Below, in pieces: positions 51,257 to 64,000 of a stretch of 64,000 nt of DNA; position 1 is the first letter of the stretch, and each line of letters opens with the position of its first letter. Location of the stretch: the NCBI RefSeq assembly GCF_000213175.1, contig NW_009799102.1:2680772-2744771 (forward strand), read 5' to 3'. The stretch is from Neurospora tetrasperma FGSC 2508. Taxonomy: Eukaryota > Ascomycota > Sordariomycetes > Sordariales > Sordariaceae. The translations under genes were made by a program, and so were the position numbers. The notes beneath the pieces were generated by a model, which saw only the letters and a program-made list of their open reading frames with translations, was not told the DNA's origin and made no database searches.

Positions 51257-52538
51257 ATGGTTGCAAACATGTCGAGATTCGGTTCCCTTCAAGCCATCCC
51301 CCGACAACTGCTTCGGACCTCGGTCCACCTCCGTGCTGGCCTTCAAGGTGCCCGGACCACCATCAGCAGAAGCTATGCGACTGCCAACGACCAACGCCCA
51401 TCCCAACCGACTCAGCCTACATTCGATAACCGCGTGAAGATTGTGGAAGTCGGCCCTCGTGATGGATTGCAGAATGAAAAGAAGTCGATACCGCTGGCGA
51501 CCAAGATCGAGTTGATCGAGAGGCTCGCAAAGACGGGACTCCAGACCATCGAGGCCGGTGCTTTTGTCTCGCCCAAGTGGGTGCCACAGGTCAGTAGAAA
51601 TTGTTTACTTCCCCTTTCTTCCCATCATATCATAACCCCCTTGCTCTACTAACACTCATCCCACCGAACAGATGGCCAACTCTGACGAGATCCTCGAACA
51701 CCTCCTCAAGACCCCTCCTCCCTCCCCCGTCCCTCTAACCTTCTCCTTCCTGGCCCCCAACACCAAAGGTCTCGACTCCGCCCTCTCCATCCTCGGCAAA
51801 TACCCCGATGCCTACGAGACGGAAACCACCCGCTCCGGCAAATCTGCCCAAGAAGGCGGTAAGCCGGCCCTTGAAATCGCCGTCTTTGCCGCCGCCACCG
51901 AGTCCTTTTCGCAAAAGAACCTCAACTGCTCCATCGACGCTTCTTTGCGACAGTTCAAGGAAGTGATCCAGCAAGCCAAGCAAGCCAACCTGCGCGTGCG
52001 CGCTTACATCTCGGTCGTTTTGGGGTGCCCCTTTGAAGGCTACGACGTCGACCCCCACCGCGTAGCCACCATCGCCACCGATTTGTTGGAAATGGGCGCC
52101 GACGAGATTTCTTTGGGAGACACCACAGGCATGGGCACCGCTCCGCGCACCAAGGAGTTGCTGAACTGTCTGTCTTTGGCGGGAATCCGCAACGAGGACC
52201 TGGCGATGCATTTCCACGATACCTACGCGCAGGCGCTGGTCAACACGGCGGTGGCGCTGGAGCACGGGATTCGGACGTTTGATAGCAGTGTGGGCGGGCT
52301 GGGTGGGTGTCCGTATAGTCCCGGGGCAACGGGGAACGTGGCGACGGAGAATGTGGTGTATTTCATGGAGAGCTTGGGCATGGATACGGGCGTGGATCTG
52401 GATCGGGTGGCGGATATTGGGGATTGGATCACGAGAGAGATTGGGAAGCCCAATGATAGTGTGGTGGGTAAGGCGGTGTTGGGTGCGAGGAAGAGGGAGA
52501 AGAAGGAGAATGGGGATGCCGAGGCTCCCCAGACGTGA
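51257..52538 (+). CDS. HMGCL: Hydroxymethylglutaryl-CoA lyase, mitochondrial
   Basis: Cleaves HMG-CoA to acetoacetate and acetyl-CoA, the last step of leucine breakdown. Two exons, 51257-51589 and 51672-52538, joined in phase 0 through a GTCAGT donor; 399 residues. An Arg-rich presequence (about 1-50) with no PTS1 at the C-terminus indicates mitochondria. Motifs of the HMGL/DRE-TIM family: [12 protein letters not shown] (catalytic Arg/Asp), [36 protein letters not shown] (metal His pair), and [17 protein letters not shown], the lyase signature with its catalytic Cys. An insert near residues 150-170 ([17 protein letters not shown]) is not usual. The start could be the ATG at 51269 instead, four codons later. 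Confidence 0.95.
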
Positions 52539-52866
52539 AACAGGCACACTGATGTTATGATGTATATATGGGTTATGAAATTGTATGTACTGTATTCATA
52601 GTATTCAATGGAAATGGAGTTGGTTGGTCTGAACGTCGAGGTGCGAAAGTTTGCTTAGGGGACTTGAGTGGACGAGGAAACAAGGACTCAAGAAGTGGTT
52701 GACATCGACCCCAGCCACCACCAAGAGCACATATATAGATAGCCGGCAGACTGCGCATGAGAATTGATGAAAACAAAAAAACAACAACACTGACTTTTGA
52801 ACTCCCTACGCTTTTAAGGTTCCCGTGACTTCATCCCCACCGCCTTACATCATCCTTCCCAGACTG
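52539..52866. other. Convergent spacer HMG-CoA lyase / DYS1
   Basis: Two trailers facing each other; no gene. Confidence 0.65.
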
Positions 52867-54019
52867 TTACAGCCCATCCTCCTTCGCAAAAGTATTTGCC
52901 ACAATAAACGGAAACGCCGCCGTAGCCTCCATATACACCTTGACCGCATCGGCCCCGACCTTGATCTTGCCCCAACTAACCGCCTCATCCGGTCTCGCGC
53001 CCGCATCGGATCCATCAAACTCCTGCGCCGTATTGATATACACGGCGCTCTCCGCCCCGTTCCTCATCAGACACGCGTTCGCAATGTGATGCTTGACAAT
53101 GCCTCCTCCCAAAATGATCATGCCCGCCCTCTTGGCCCGCACCGCAATGGTGTTGATCTTGCGAATATCCTCCACAATGTCGATCCGCAGCTGCTTGGGG
53201 CTGGCCTTGAACGTATGGAAATACAGCATGTCGCCTAGACTGCCGTCGGTGAGGGCCGGACAAAACACGGGGATATCGTTCTTCCAAGCCCAGTAATAGA
53301 CGGAGCGCTCATCATTAATCTCCTTGCCCAACCGATGGATCACCTTGCTGGGCGTCCAGTTGATCTCGTTTTCGGTTCCCCTGGAGGCTTCCTGCTCCTC
53401 GAGCATCTTGTCCAGAATCGGCACGACCCAGTCCTCAAAGGCGCAGTAATTGGAGTTGGGCACAACCAGGTTGCCGATGCGGTTGAGGCCCTTGGAGCGC
53501 AGGTCGGCGCCCGGCGCGGAGAAGGAGGACATGTACGTGTCTCCCAAGCACTTGATAAAGTCCTCTTCGATGCCGCCGGCTGTGGTCACAATGGCAGACA
53601 CGTGCTTGTGTTGGACCAGGTAGCGCAGAGTGCCGCGCAGGCCGGAGGAGATCAGGTTGGAGGTGTAGCCGAGGAAGATGGTCGTCTTTTCGGAGGTGGT
53701 GGGATCGCGGTAGGCGCGCTGTGACGGGGGTGGGGGTGAATAAGTGTTAGTCATATTTCCTCGTAACTGTACTGTTTGTTTGTTTGTGAAAGAAATAAAA
53801 CTCTGTTACCATCTCGTTGATAATCCTCACGGCCTCGCACATGGACGAGGCTTGAAAACCCATGTGCTTCATCCCTTGCAAAAGGTCGTCGACGGTGATG
53901 GGCCGGCCCTTGAACTTGTTGAAGTCAAGCTCCTCAACCTTTTGAGAGCCCTCGGGCATCTCGATGGATTTGACGAGGACTGCATCGGCGACGGAACTTG
54001 GAATCTGGTTGTCCGCCAT
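52867..54019 (-). CDS. DYS1: Deoxyhypusine synthase
   Basis: Transfers aminobutyl from spermidine to one lysine of eIF5A, the first step of hypusine formation, in the cytosol. Two exons, 54019-53810 and 53718-52867, give 353 residues, near human (369) and yeast (387). Motifs: [84 protein letters not shown], and the active-site lysine in [17 protein letters not shown]. The start [16 protein letters not shown] is typical of fungal orthologues. Confidence 0.97.
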
Positions 54020-57000
54020 TTTTACTGTATATGATGTGTGTTGTGGTGAGGATGAGTCGGGAAGATGAGAGTGGACGAGAGCGTTTATGAGATATGTGTG
54101 CATGTAAGTGAAGTAGGTAGTGTGGTTCGATTGTTTTACTTTTTGTCCCAGGTCACTAAACTCCAAAAGTTTCCAAAACGGGATGCTGGGTCGAGATCGG
54201 TAGTAGTGGAGCACCTAGCTAGGTACAGTAGGTAGTGTACCTAGATGGCCCCGGTAAAGCTGGCCGTTTCAGATACATACAGAATTGCTGGTAGAAGATA
54301 TGAGAACACTTTCAATATTCATTTATTCCTTGCGTCCCGTAGATGAGCAATTCCTTGACACGATCGTTGTTATTTGCCAATGCTGTCAAGAGTTTTTGGG
54401 CGTTGAAAGTACCTAGGTAATCTCAGCGCCCTTGGATTTGCCTCTCGAATTTTTGAGGTGGTATTGCTTGCTCAAGTGGTGATTTAGAGTTAGTTACCTG
54501 TACCTTGCTTCTGCAGCTCCCTCACGCTCACAAAATGCTCCAAACCCCATGCGGGACTTTGTTACAATGCTTCTTACATGGAACATTTGCAAGCTTTCCC
54601 CTCAATGCGCTGCCTGTGCATATGTGGTGCGTTCTGCCGTGATCTGGAAAGACACCGCAAGAGAGTGCGAGAAGTTGAACCAAATGTCACATGTTGGGCC
54701 CTGAGTGCTGATTGGGCGCAAGTATCTGCAGCGGCGGTACCAACGGCGGGGCGAACTTTTGAGTGCCGGTTGTGTACAGTACATACGCTACAAGGAAGAT
54801 AAAATGTCGGTCCTCGTTCGCGAGGTGTCCAGAATCGATCCATTCTTGGTTTTGTCCTTCAGTCTGTCCAATGACCAGTCTATTATATATTGCGGTTTTC
54901 ATCTTTTCAACCATGATAAAATCTGGGCTCGTCCGGCTCGTAGTGTAGACGGCCAAGTGGAGACGATGATTTGGTCCCTGGATGTCGACCTCGATAAATG
55001 ATGAACGCAGCGAGTTCAGTTCTGGCCGGCCGGGGGGTCACAGACCATGCCTAGTTTGGACGGATTTCAATGTGGAGATGATTGAACGCCTCTTCCATTT
55101 TTTGAAGAAGCTCGGACCATCGAAAAAAAAAGCCAAACGGAAATGGCTCATGTGCGGTTCGCGGATGGCGGGAAGACCAGACCAAAAACCAAAAAGGAAT
55201 CATGTCTTGGCAAGTTAACTTTCAAGAATGCCAATTTTTTTTCGTCGTTTCGTGCGTGTCTTCCACAGCCTGGGGCCGCCAATCAGAGGCTGCCCGAGAC
55301 ATGGAGATCCGCAATTGTGCATTTTGCATTTCTGGTCAACTGGCTGCACGAGCCCACGGGCTGCACATCTTGAGACTGCAGTCATGCTGGGCGAATCGGG
55401 TTAGCGCGCAGTTCGTAACCGCCCCATGCTCCTCGGGCTTCCATTGGGCTTAGTGGCGACTCAAGCTCGGGGGCGCCACCGGCCACCCAACTCATCGACA
55501 ATTCACGGGTACGTACCGGTACGTATCGTTCGTTTCGGTCGGTCTGTGATGAACGTGTGAGGTGGCAGTGAGCGACATCCATCTGATGACGGGGAATGAA
55601 CATGAAGCATGAGGACGGATGGATGGGGGACCGGGAACGGCGCATCACTGGACTTGGCGGCCGCAGGGCATTTTGGGCACCGATTGAATGCCAAAGATGC
55701 AAGCAAAGGGGGGAAACACTATGGTCCATATGTACAAGTATGTACCAGAAAACCGAAGAGTTTCTTGACCGCACGGACCCCTTTCAAGATTCGTGGTGCA
55801 GCGTTGAAAGAACGACGGAACAGAACCTAACGAAACGGGAACGAATTTGAGATCCACCCGTTTCCATTCTCCATCCAATCTTTTTAATCGCCCACTTCGT
55901 CCTTCAAATCCAGCTCTTTTCTGGGCTGCGCCAATGCCATCCGTTGACCGTCCTCCATCGAAAGTCACAAGAGCGGTGTACCTAGGTACTTTTACTCCTG
56001 CCTTACCGTATCGTCGGACCCTAGTACGGTTGTACATCCAAGTACATGTCAAGAACCCCGGATTCCCATTTTCCAGGGCCATCGAGAATCTAGGCTGGTA
56101 TCCGATAGTTCCTTACAGTACCTTACCACGTTACCGTAACCTTGCAGCCTCGCTCTCCAGGGCTCCACCAGTGTAACACGGGCCCCCTCCGTCTCCGCCG
56201 GAGTGTCCGCTAGTAGTTCGCCGGCCGACGGGGACTCGAACAAATTGAGGAAACCGCGAAAGAAGCAAGCCAGGAAGAAGCACGGACAGCGAGCCGAGAA
56301 CTGGACAAGTTGCGAGACCAACAGGACGGCACTCCCCCAGGCTAGGCTATCTTAAGGTACAAGCAGGCTACCCGACCGCAGCAGCCAGAGACGGGAGCCC
56401 TACAGAGGACAGGCCTTCCATAATCATTACCTACCTCTACCTACTTTTTGAGGATTTCCGATCTCTCGGCCGACATCGTTCCATTGAGCTTCTTTCTTAC
56501 CGACAGGCGACACGAATCCACCAAGCACGAGCGCGGGACGTGCATGGACCTTTTTTTTTTTGGTCTGGTTGGTTTTTGGACTTTGCAACTTTCCAAGAGA
56601 CCAGGGACGGACAGACAAGACAACTGAAGTTCAAGAAGACGGACAATAGAAACAGGAACACGTACGACCGGGTGACACGCGTTTGCCGTTTCCTGAGGTA
56701 CATGGCTGCTTTCCATCCCCTGGTATTCTAGAGCTAGTTCCAGCACTCAGCCTCAGCCGCACTTTGAGTTACTTTCCACATCCAATTCATTCATTCATTC
56801 CTTCCACTTTCAACGTCTGCCCGTTTCCGACCGACGGCATTCGCCTGGAGCCCTGGACCGACGACAACAACCTAACCCACACCACCCACCTACCAGCAAG
56901 AGGTAGTAACTGCCCGAGTGCCCTGCAGGTGGAACTTTCCAACCTCTAAACATCCCATCTATCTTCAACAACTCAACCAACGGCAAGCTCATCCCATCTT

Positions 57001-57568
57001 TCGTCGACCAGCGCCACCCCGTGTTCCCCACGTCACATCACTTTTAGGCCCGTGACCTCGCTCCGTGTCGGCAACTCGAAGCTGCCAGGGCGGAGTAGCA
57101 TCCGTTCTGTGGGATTCAGCCATCCATTCCCACCACCACTGCACCGACCTCACGGACAACAACAATACTATCATCACAACACCTCACCGACAACATCACA
57201 CATCCTAGTGTCACCAACGAAGACGTCGACAACAACAACAACAACAACAACAAAAGCAGCACCCTAAAGGAGATATTTTAGTACATACCATCGACAGCAT
57301 TGTGTGGGCCCCCGGATGCTGCGCTGAGCCGTCTAATCCATACTCAAAGGGCGCAGGCCCTCATTGCAAATGTATGTGTCTTCATTATTATACTACCAGT
57401 AGCATCCATACGCCCGCAGCAAAAAAAAGCACGCGTTCTTCCTACGTAACGCACCAGCCCGACCGTTCTGCTGCGTCCACAGCCACCTCGGCCAACAAAC
57501 GCTCTTCCTAAAAAGCCGAAGAGGCGGCTTCAAACGCCAATTCGTCGTGCCCAGTAATCGCCGCGCCA
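54020..57568. other. Long divergent region DYS1 / SNT1
   Basis: About 3.5 kb between outward starts. Palindromic TACCTAGGTA-like motifs cluster at 54,214-54,245, 55,978-55,990 and 56,428-56,446. From 56,700 on the strand is C- and A-rich with CAA runs near 57,160-57,255, resembling a long unstructured leader for the SNT1 gene. Small open frames here look random. Confidence 0.55.
57228..57253. repeat. CAA/ACA trinucleotide run
   Basis: Roughly nine ACA units in the probable SNT1 5' leader. Confidence 0.8.
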
Positions 57569-60500
57569 ATGCCCTATTTCCATCATCACCACCACCACCA
57601 CCACCAAGACAACCACCATCGCCATGACCATGTCCCACACCCTCGCCATCTAGCCACAACCTCCCCCTCTTACCCTCCACTGCTGCCTCCTCCTCCTCCT
57701 CCTCCTTCACTTCCTCTTCCTCACCATCACCGTGGCCAACACAACCGCACCCCCTCCTACCACCACAGCCAGCACTACCCTCCTCCCCCATCTGCTCACC
57801 ACTATGATTCCTACAGGTCAAGGTACAACGGCAGTAGATACGACGGCGATCGCCGCTCCCGCTCGCCCCGGGACCGCTCGCCCCCACCCCCTTACAGAGA
57901 CCGGGGAGACCAGGGAGACCGCGGCCCGCTTAACTCGCAGCACTTCGACGGTGACCGCCGACGCCAGTCCCAGGCCGACTTGCGCGGTGGCTTCCAGGGA
58001 CGAGATTCCTTTGCCGGTCGAGAACCACCCCGCGGCCCCAAGGCCCTCCTCCTGGATCCCCCGAGTGGACCACGCGGTGGTGGCTTTGCTGGAGAATTCC
58101 GTGGTGGGAGAGGTAGAGGCGGCGGGCGAGGCGGCCGAGCATGGCGGGACGACAGCAGAGATCGAGGACGAGACCGTGAACCGCCCGACTTCCGAGACCG
58201 CCCTCCTTTCAGAGACGACCGAAGCCGCGAACGCGACCGAGATTGGCACCCTAATCGAGACCGGGATGCCTTTGTTCCGAGGGGTCGGAGGCTTTCCCCC
58301 CAAGGAAGGCCTAGATCTCCACCCGGCCGTGATATGGGACGGGATATGGGCCGTGACATAGGGCGGGACTTTAGAGATCCTCGAGACATGCCGCTGAATG
58401 TCGACGCCGAGCGCGCAAGGAGGGGTTCTAGGGATGCCGGTCCTTTATCGGCAGGCTCATCATCCTCGGATCCTCCTTTTGCACCCATCCCAGATCGCGG
58501 CATACAAGATCGCGGCATGCTAGATCGCGGTATACCAGATCGTGGCGGATTCCGCGGCGGATACAACTCACGTGGCGGAAACCGCGGCGGCAGAGGAAGA
58601 GGCGGCGATTGGGATAGAGGCGGCCGTGGAAGAGGCATGTTTTACGATGACCACAGGGACCACCGTAACTGGCAGCCTCGCAGTCGTTCTCAGGAGGGTC
58701 GTTGGGGGCCCCAAAGGGATCTCATGGACGACCGGGACCGCAGAGAACCACCTGCTCGATACATGGACACGGTCAGGGACATGCGTGATGATCGGGACCC
58801 CAGGGAAAGAGATAATCGTGAACCGCCACCCCGACAAAAACTGGACCGAGTGTCGCACGAGCCAATCCCCACGACAACCAAGGATGTTTCACCGCCCCCG
58901 CTTGCCCCGTCTGCTCCCGCTTTTGGATCAGTTCCTAGCCGTCAGCCTTCATCGGCTGAGATCCAGTCCGTCACGGGTAAGGCACCACCAACCGGCCCCA
59001 GGGCTCTTATCACCGAAGAAAGGCAAGACCGACCTCCAGCCACTGGCCTCCCTGCCGCCAATATCGAGAGGGGGCCTCCAACCGGCCCTTCCAAGCCGCT
59101 TTTGCCTGAAGGAAGCCCTCTCATTCCGGTCGGCCCGAGAGCACAGCGGTCCAGCAAGCAATGGATCAACCCAACTCTCGGCAAGAAGATCCCCGAATCG
59201 CCAAAATCTGCCAGGTCTCAGAGCTTTGTGTCTCAGTCGCAACACGGCAGACCGTTTGGCGGACATCGGCCAGAATCTTCACATTCTGACCACCATGGCG
59301 AGACAGAGAGAAGGCCTCGTAGTCCCGATGCCAAATCTGAATCGCACCTTGTGGCGGCAGACGGACAGTCCCGTAGCTCGCTGCTTACAGGAGCAAATGA
59401 TACGCCAATTAGGCCCGAGAGGGGCACGCAATCTGCAAGGGCCTCAGTGGACAGAGATACCAGAGCATCTCTTGATAACAGAGATATGAGGACAGACTCT
59501 TTCGGAGGAGCCCATCGATCCTTCAGAGAGCTGGATGTTGAACGTCGCGATGAAAGGCCCGCAATCATGGCACCAATGCGACAGCGAGAGGACGCGGACA
59601 AGAGCAGGATTCCTGAGTCTAGGGTACCGGTCAAGCGCAAGCGTAGTGTTCTCGCGATACCCTCAACCACTCGGCTCCAGCTGCCCACCCAACAAACCTC
59701 ACTTCCTGGCACGGAGTCGGATGATGACGAAGACATGGATGATTATTTCGATGCTGAAATCACAAAGCAGGAAACCGAGCTCAAGAAACTCAAGGATAGC
59801 ACAGCGGGTGTCCCCATGCAGATTGTCAGGCAGTATGCATGCACTGTTCATGATGCCATGGTCAAGGTGGTCAGTAATAATGTTTCTCTTGTAGACATGA
59901 TTGGTGGCCTCCCGGGAGGATACTCGTTCCCTAGGCCAATACCGAAAGCCCACACGCAAAAGGAGCCGTCACCACAACCGAAGCCTCAGCAAGAGTTGCA
60001 GTCTAACGCGAAGCCGAAACGTCCACCCGTGCAAGAGGCCGTGCCTGCCGTTGTTCAGGAGCAGCCCGCCGAACAGGTAGAGAAACCGGTGCAGAAACCG
60101 GTACAGAAGCCAGCACAGAAATTGGATGAAGTTGAGCCGCCCCGCGTCTCGGAGTCTGAGCCTGAGGTTGCGCCCAAACCCGAGCCTGAGCCAAAGCCGG
60201 TTTCTGAACCCAAAAAGGAAAAGGCACCAGAGTTGCTGCCGGAGAAGCTGCCAGAGCCGGAGCAAATCCCACGGCCTCAACCGCAACCTCAACCTCAACC
60301 TCAACCGCAGGCGCAAGCGCAAGCACAGCCACCACGGCTACTGACAGAAGCAGAACCAAAGTCCGTGACGGAGCCGGAACGTGAGCGGGAAGCGGAGGTG
60401 GAACAGGAAGCGGAAACCCAGGAGCAGGCTCCCACGGAACGGCAGCTTTTAGCAATCCCGACCGTCGAGGAGAATGAGGAGACGTCGTTCCACCGTCCTG

Positions 60501-63500
60501 AGCCTCAGCCTAAGATGGAGGAAATGGACATTGGTGGATCAGGACTGCCTCCTTTGCCCACTGTCGAAGAGCACAAGGTGGTTGACCAAGATGTCGATAT
60601 GGTTGATGTCGATGACGAAGGACGGGATGCCCTACAGCCCCCCTGTAAACCCGTGCCCTTGCGCGATGTGAGCGGTGATGGAGAGAGCGTTTCGCGATTC
60701 CCTCGGCCATTTAACCAGCCCACTTCTGACGGTGCCAGCTCATCACGCATGGATGAGGACAGCGAGGAGAGGACCGAGGACGATGCCAGCGTTAGTGGCA
60801 GCGTTGAGAACGTCAGAGAACTATCCACCACGCCACCCACTGATGAACTGCCAGTATTCAATGTTAAGCCGTGGCATCAAAGCAGCAAGGTTCGCAAGCT
60901 CTCGGAACAAAGTCCCGGATTTGGAGCGTTCTTTATGGGCAACATCCGGGACATGGCCGAGGAGACGGCGAAGGAACAACAGGAAGCAAAGCAGGTATAC
61001 CGCACGAACTACGATGCCTACCTTCGGTTCACTCTTTCAGATGACCCTACCGCTGTCAAGAGCAGAAATCAATTCTCGCAGTCGGACAAGGATAAGGCCT
61101 CAGGAGGTAAGGGTCACTCGGGCTCCGATAACCACGGTAAGGAGGGAGGAAGGAGGACAACTAGTCGCTTTTCAACTGAACTCGACGTGGAGTATGCGAT
61201 CCAAGAGTCAATTCGAGAAGCACAAGAGAAGAAAGAGCGAGAGGAAAGAGCTCAGCGGGAAAAGTATCGGACTGATAAGGAGGCCGTGATTCCCGAGATG
61301 ATTTGGACAGACGAGGAAAAGGATCACCAACTCTTTGTCGATACATCGGGCTTGCTGCCCTTGGAAAAGCTTGTAGATACCTGGCAGGCGGTTCCATACC
61401 ATGTCAACTTCACTGCGGAAGAAGCGGAGAAGTTCGAAAAGGCATACCTCGAGTATCCCAAGCAATGGGGCAAGATCGCCCACGAACTTCCGAACCGCGA
61501 CTTCCACTCTGTCATTCAGTATTACTATGCGAAGAAGAGGGAGTTGAATCTGAAGGAGAGGCTTAAGAAGCAGCCGCGCAGGCGGAAGAAGGGACGCGGA
61601 AAGCAAAAGTATAACGCCTTGGTCTCAGAACTGGGGAATCCAGAGAATGAGACGACGGAGGATAATCAGGAGAACGGGGAGAACAGCAACGGTCGCCGTC
61701 AGCAGCCGCGCCGTGCTGCTGCTCCTTCCTGGGGCCACGAAGCCACGCCTAATGCTGACTCGGACGGCGCTACGCCTTCTGCCACTCCCGGACGCAGGAG
61801 AGCAGGTACGACAACGGAACCAAAGAACGACAGCGGTGCTGAGAAACCCGAAGGGGTCAAGAAAGGTGGCCGCAGAGCTCGCCAACCCAAGGCAGACAAA
61901 GAGCCAAAGGTGCCGAAGCCTGCTCAAGCTATCGCGCCGACACCTCCAGCAGCTTCAGGTAAGGGGACGAATGCCAGGTCTCGGTCGAACTCCACCAGAG
62001 TACAAAACCCCGAATGGATGCCCCCCAAGACCCCGGCGGAACTGGGCGCCCGTGTTCAGAACCCCATGTTCGACGTACCCCCTGGAAGCATGCAACCACC
62101 ACTGGCGCCTGCTCAACAAACGCCTCTTGCCAGTCCCGAAAGAGCACCGCCTACACTGGCCTCAACAACCATTTCCGAGGTAATGGCTCCCCCATCCCTG
62201 CGTCCAGAGCCTCCTGCGCCGCCGGCATCTCTACCTACTTTTGAAATTGGACAGCCATCCGGGCCTGAGCGCATTCGCACTCCACAGCAAGCATCCAGTT
62301 ACTGGAGTGTCTCGGAATCAAACGACTTCCCCAGTCTTTTACGCTCATTTGGCACCGACTGGAGTGCGATCGCCAACCACATGGGAACCAAGACTCAAGT
62401 CATGGTAAGTATAGTATATCCCGTTTCCTGAGTGGATGTAAAACTGACTAAGCCGTGTTCAGGTGAGGAATTACTATTTGAGGCAAAAGAAAGAGGGCAA
62501 GCAGGAATGGGAACAGATTGCTACCGAGGCCGATCTCAAGAAACAGAGAGGAGAGAGGCGACCTCCTCCACCTACTCCTTCTGCAGGGCCAAGGAAGCGG
62601 TACGATGTTCCGTCCTCGTCAGGACACCGGCCGTTGGCTGCCGCGGAAGCCGAGGAGCCTCAACCGGCCAAATCAGAAGCAGCGCCGCCGGCCAACCAGC
62701 CTTTCAGCCGTTTCCAGGTGACTCCGATCCAAGCGTCACCCGTGTTACATACCCTTGTGCAACGGTCGCCCACGGTGATGCCGGCACCTCTGCCTCCAGC
62801 GCCAGTGGCAGCATCGGCAAGCGCGGCACCTTCGCCGCAGACACCGAGCCGACCCGGACCCGCAGTCTCACAGACCATGTCTCCGGTGCCTCGTCCACTC
62901 CGCCAGCCGACCGCCACCTTCGTATTCACAGAGAGAGAAGGCGAGCCGATCCCGGTATCGCAACCTCCGGCTCAGACACAGCATCAGCCGGTCCGCATCT
63001 CCCAAAAGACAGCTCCTGTTCCCTCTTCCTCCATGCCGTCGGCAAGCGAGGCCATGCCCCGTTCTGCAGGATGGATTCCTGAAGCCAATCGCCCAACGCC
63101 CCTGCTGTCCCAGCAACAGGAGTTGCGCGAAGTTCGCGAAATCCGAGAAGGTCGGGAACGACAGATCAGAATGGAACCGCTCCAGCCAAGAGAGCAGCCG
63201 CGACCGATGGAGCGCCCGGCCATGCGCTTCAAGCAGGAGCCAGAGCAGCCATTGCACCATGGAGATCCATTCCAGAACTTCATGCCTCTGCAGCGCTCCA
63301 TGCAGCCTAGGGCGGAGGCGGCGCCCATGGGACGGCAGGATCCCCCGAGAAGCATGGCACCCTCCGCCCCGCAATCCTACACACCGCCTATCCAAGCTCA
63401 ACCTGTCCGCAACCTGCTCAGCGAGTCTGTGCCCCCCCAGCGCACACCTCCGCAGCTTAGCCCGGCGATGGAGAGACCGCCGGTACCGAGCACGCAGCGC

Positions 63501-64000
63501 CCTGTGCCGACCTCGATGCAGGAGCAATACTCTGCGAACACGTCCGCTGCTCAACCTGTGCCTCCGCCTCAAGCTCCGCCCGCTATTCCGCCCGAGCCAA
63601 AGAAAGTCAGCAGCATCTTCTCCATACTCAACGATGACAATCCGCCTGCGCCTGCGCCAGCCCCCAAGCGGGTCAACGACGTTGCATCCATGCCTAGAGC
63701 CGCGTCAACGTCGACTCCGCCGCCCCAGCAGATGTCTACTCGTCCTCCCCAGCCGCCGCCGACCACTGCTGTATCGGCGTCGCAGCGCAGGGACACCGAA
63801 GCCTTAGGGTATTCGTACGCGCGCAACCCCCCTTCGGCCGCTCAGGCTGCTATGCCATCACTGAAGCCTTATCATACTCAGTCGCCACAACCCCCGCATA
63901 TGAATGTCGCCAGGTCGAGTATGGGCTCAGGCATGGAACCACAAGTCTCAGCAGCCGGCGACAACAGGGAATTTTACTCACGACATCAGTATCAACCACA
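57569..64000 (+). CDS. SNT1: SNT1/NCoR-like SANT-domain corepressor subunit (partial)
   Basis: Homologue of yeast Snt1, scaffold of the Set3 histone-deacetylase complex; nuclear. Exon 1 is 57569-62404, a 58-bp intron follows, and exon 2 starts at 62463 and runs off the window in frame; over 2,100 residues are visible. The N-terminus has eight His in a row, then Pro- and RS/RD-rich sequence with two RGG boxes (about 165-195 and 325-360). A Pro/Gln/Glu-rich region lies near 810-940. SANT1 (about 1275-1325) contains YPKQWGKIAHELPNRD and QYYYAKKRELN. SANT2 (about 1575-1625) spans the intron with YWSVSESNDF, GTDWSAIANHMGTKTQ and VRNYYL. The tail is Pro/Gln-rich with SSIFSILNDD. Two SANT domains define the family; the RGG-rich front is not expected from yeast. 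The start is the first ATG in frame and is uncertain. Confidence 0.85.

Overview
The window is nuclear DNA of a filamentous ascomycete, almost certainly a Sordariales fungus close to Neurospora. Three things point there. The genes carry many short introns with GTRNGT donors and CTRAY-type branch sites. The ATP synthase beta presequence and exon layout look Neurospora-like from memory. One block of about 13 kb is extremely AT-rich and poor in CpA/TpG, as left by repeat-induced point mutation (RIP).

Left arm (1-33,536), gene-rich, ordinary composition: ORC5 (-), atp-2 (-), glycogen branching enzyme (-), mitochondrial ClpX (+), CIA1 (+), 2-oxoglutarate dehydrogenase E1 (-), TFIIH p62/TFB1 (+) and VPS11 (-). 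Exon boundaries could be placed for all of them, and every spliced frame closes. The spacers hold microsatellites, long T runs and one possible gene relic near 5 kb.

Centre (33,699-46,662): a decayed element of 12,964 bp. It has 60-bp terminal inverted repeats that begin GAG, and a 9-bp direct repeat directly abuts both ends (8 of 9 identical). These are the end features of a Mutator-like (MULE) DNA transposon. The interior is RIP-ravaged and has no long open frame. It contains a 78-bp minisatellite, 69-bp and 101-bp direct repeats, a few coding-like remnants of about 45 codons, and many scattered clusters of a tandem unit with an 11-bp period. I do not recognise those clusters, and they are the most unusual signal in the window.

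Right arm (46,975-64,000), ordinary composition again: lipoate transferase AIM22 (-), chorismate synthase aro-2 (+), HMG-CoA lyase (+), deoxyhypusine synthase (-), and an SNT1/NCoR-like SANT corepressor (+) that runs off the end.

The genes are housekeeping genes, not a cluster. A mitochondrial theme recurs: ATP synthase beta, ClpX, KGD1, HMG-CoA lyase, and AIM22, whose family lipoylates the E2 partner of KGD1. The element begins only 162 bp upstream of the VPS11 start codon and ends about 310 bp beyond the AIM22 stop codon, so both genes sit against probable heterochromatin.
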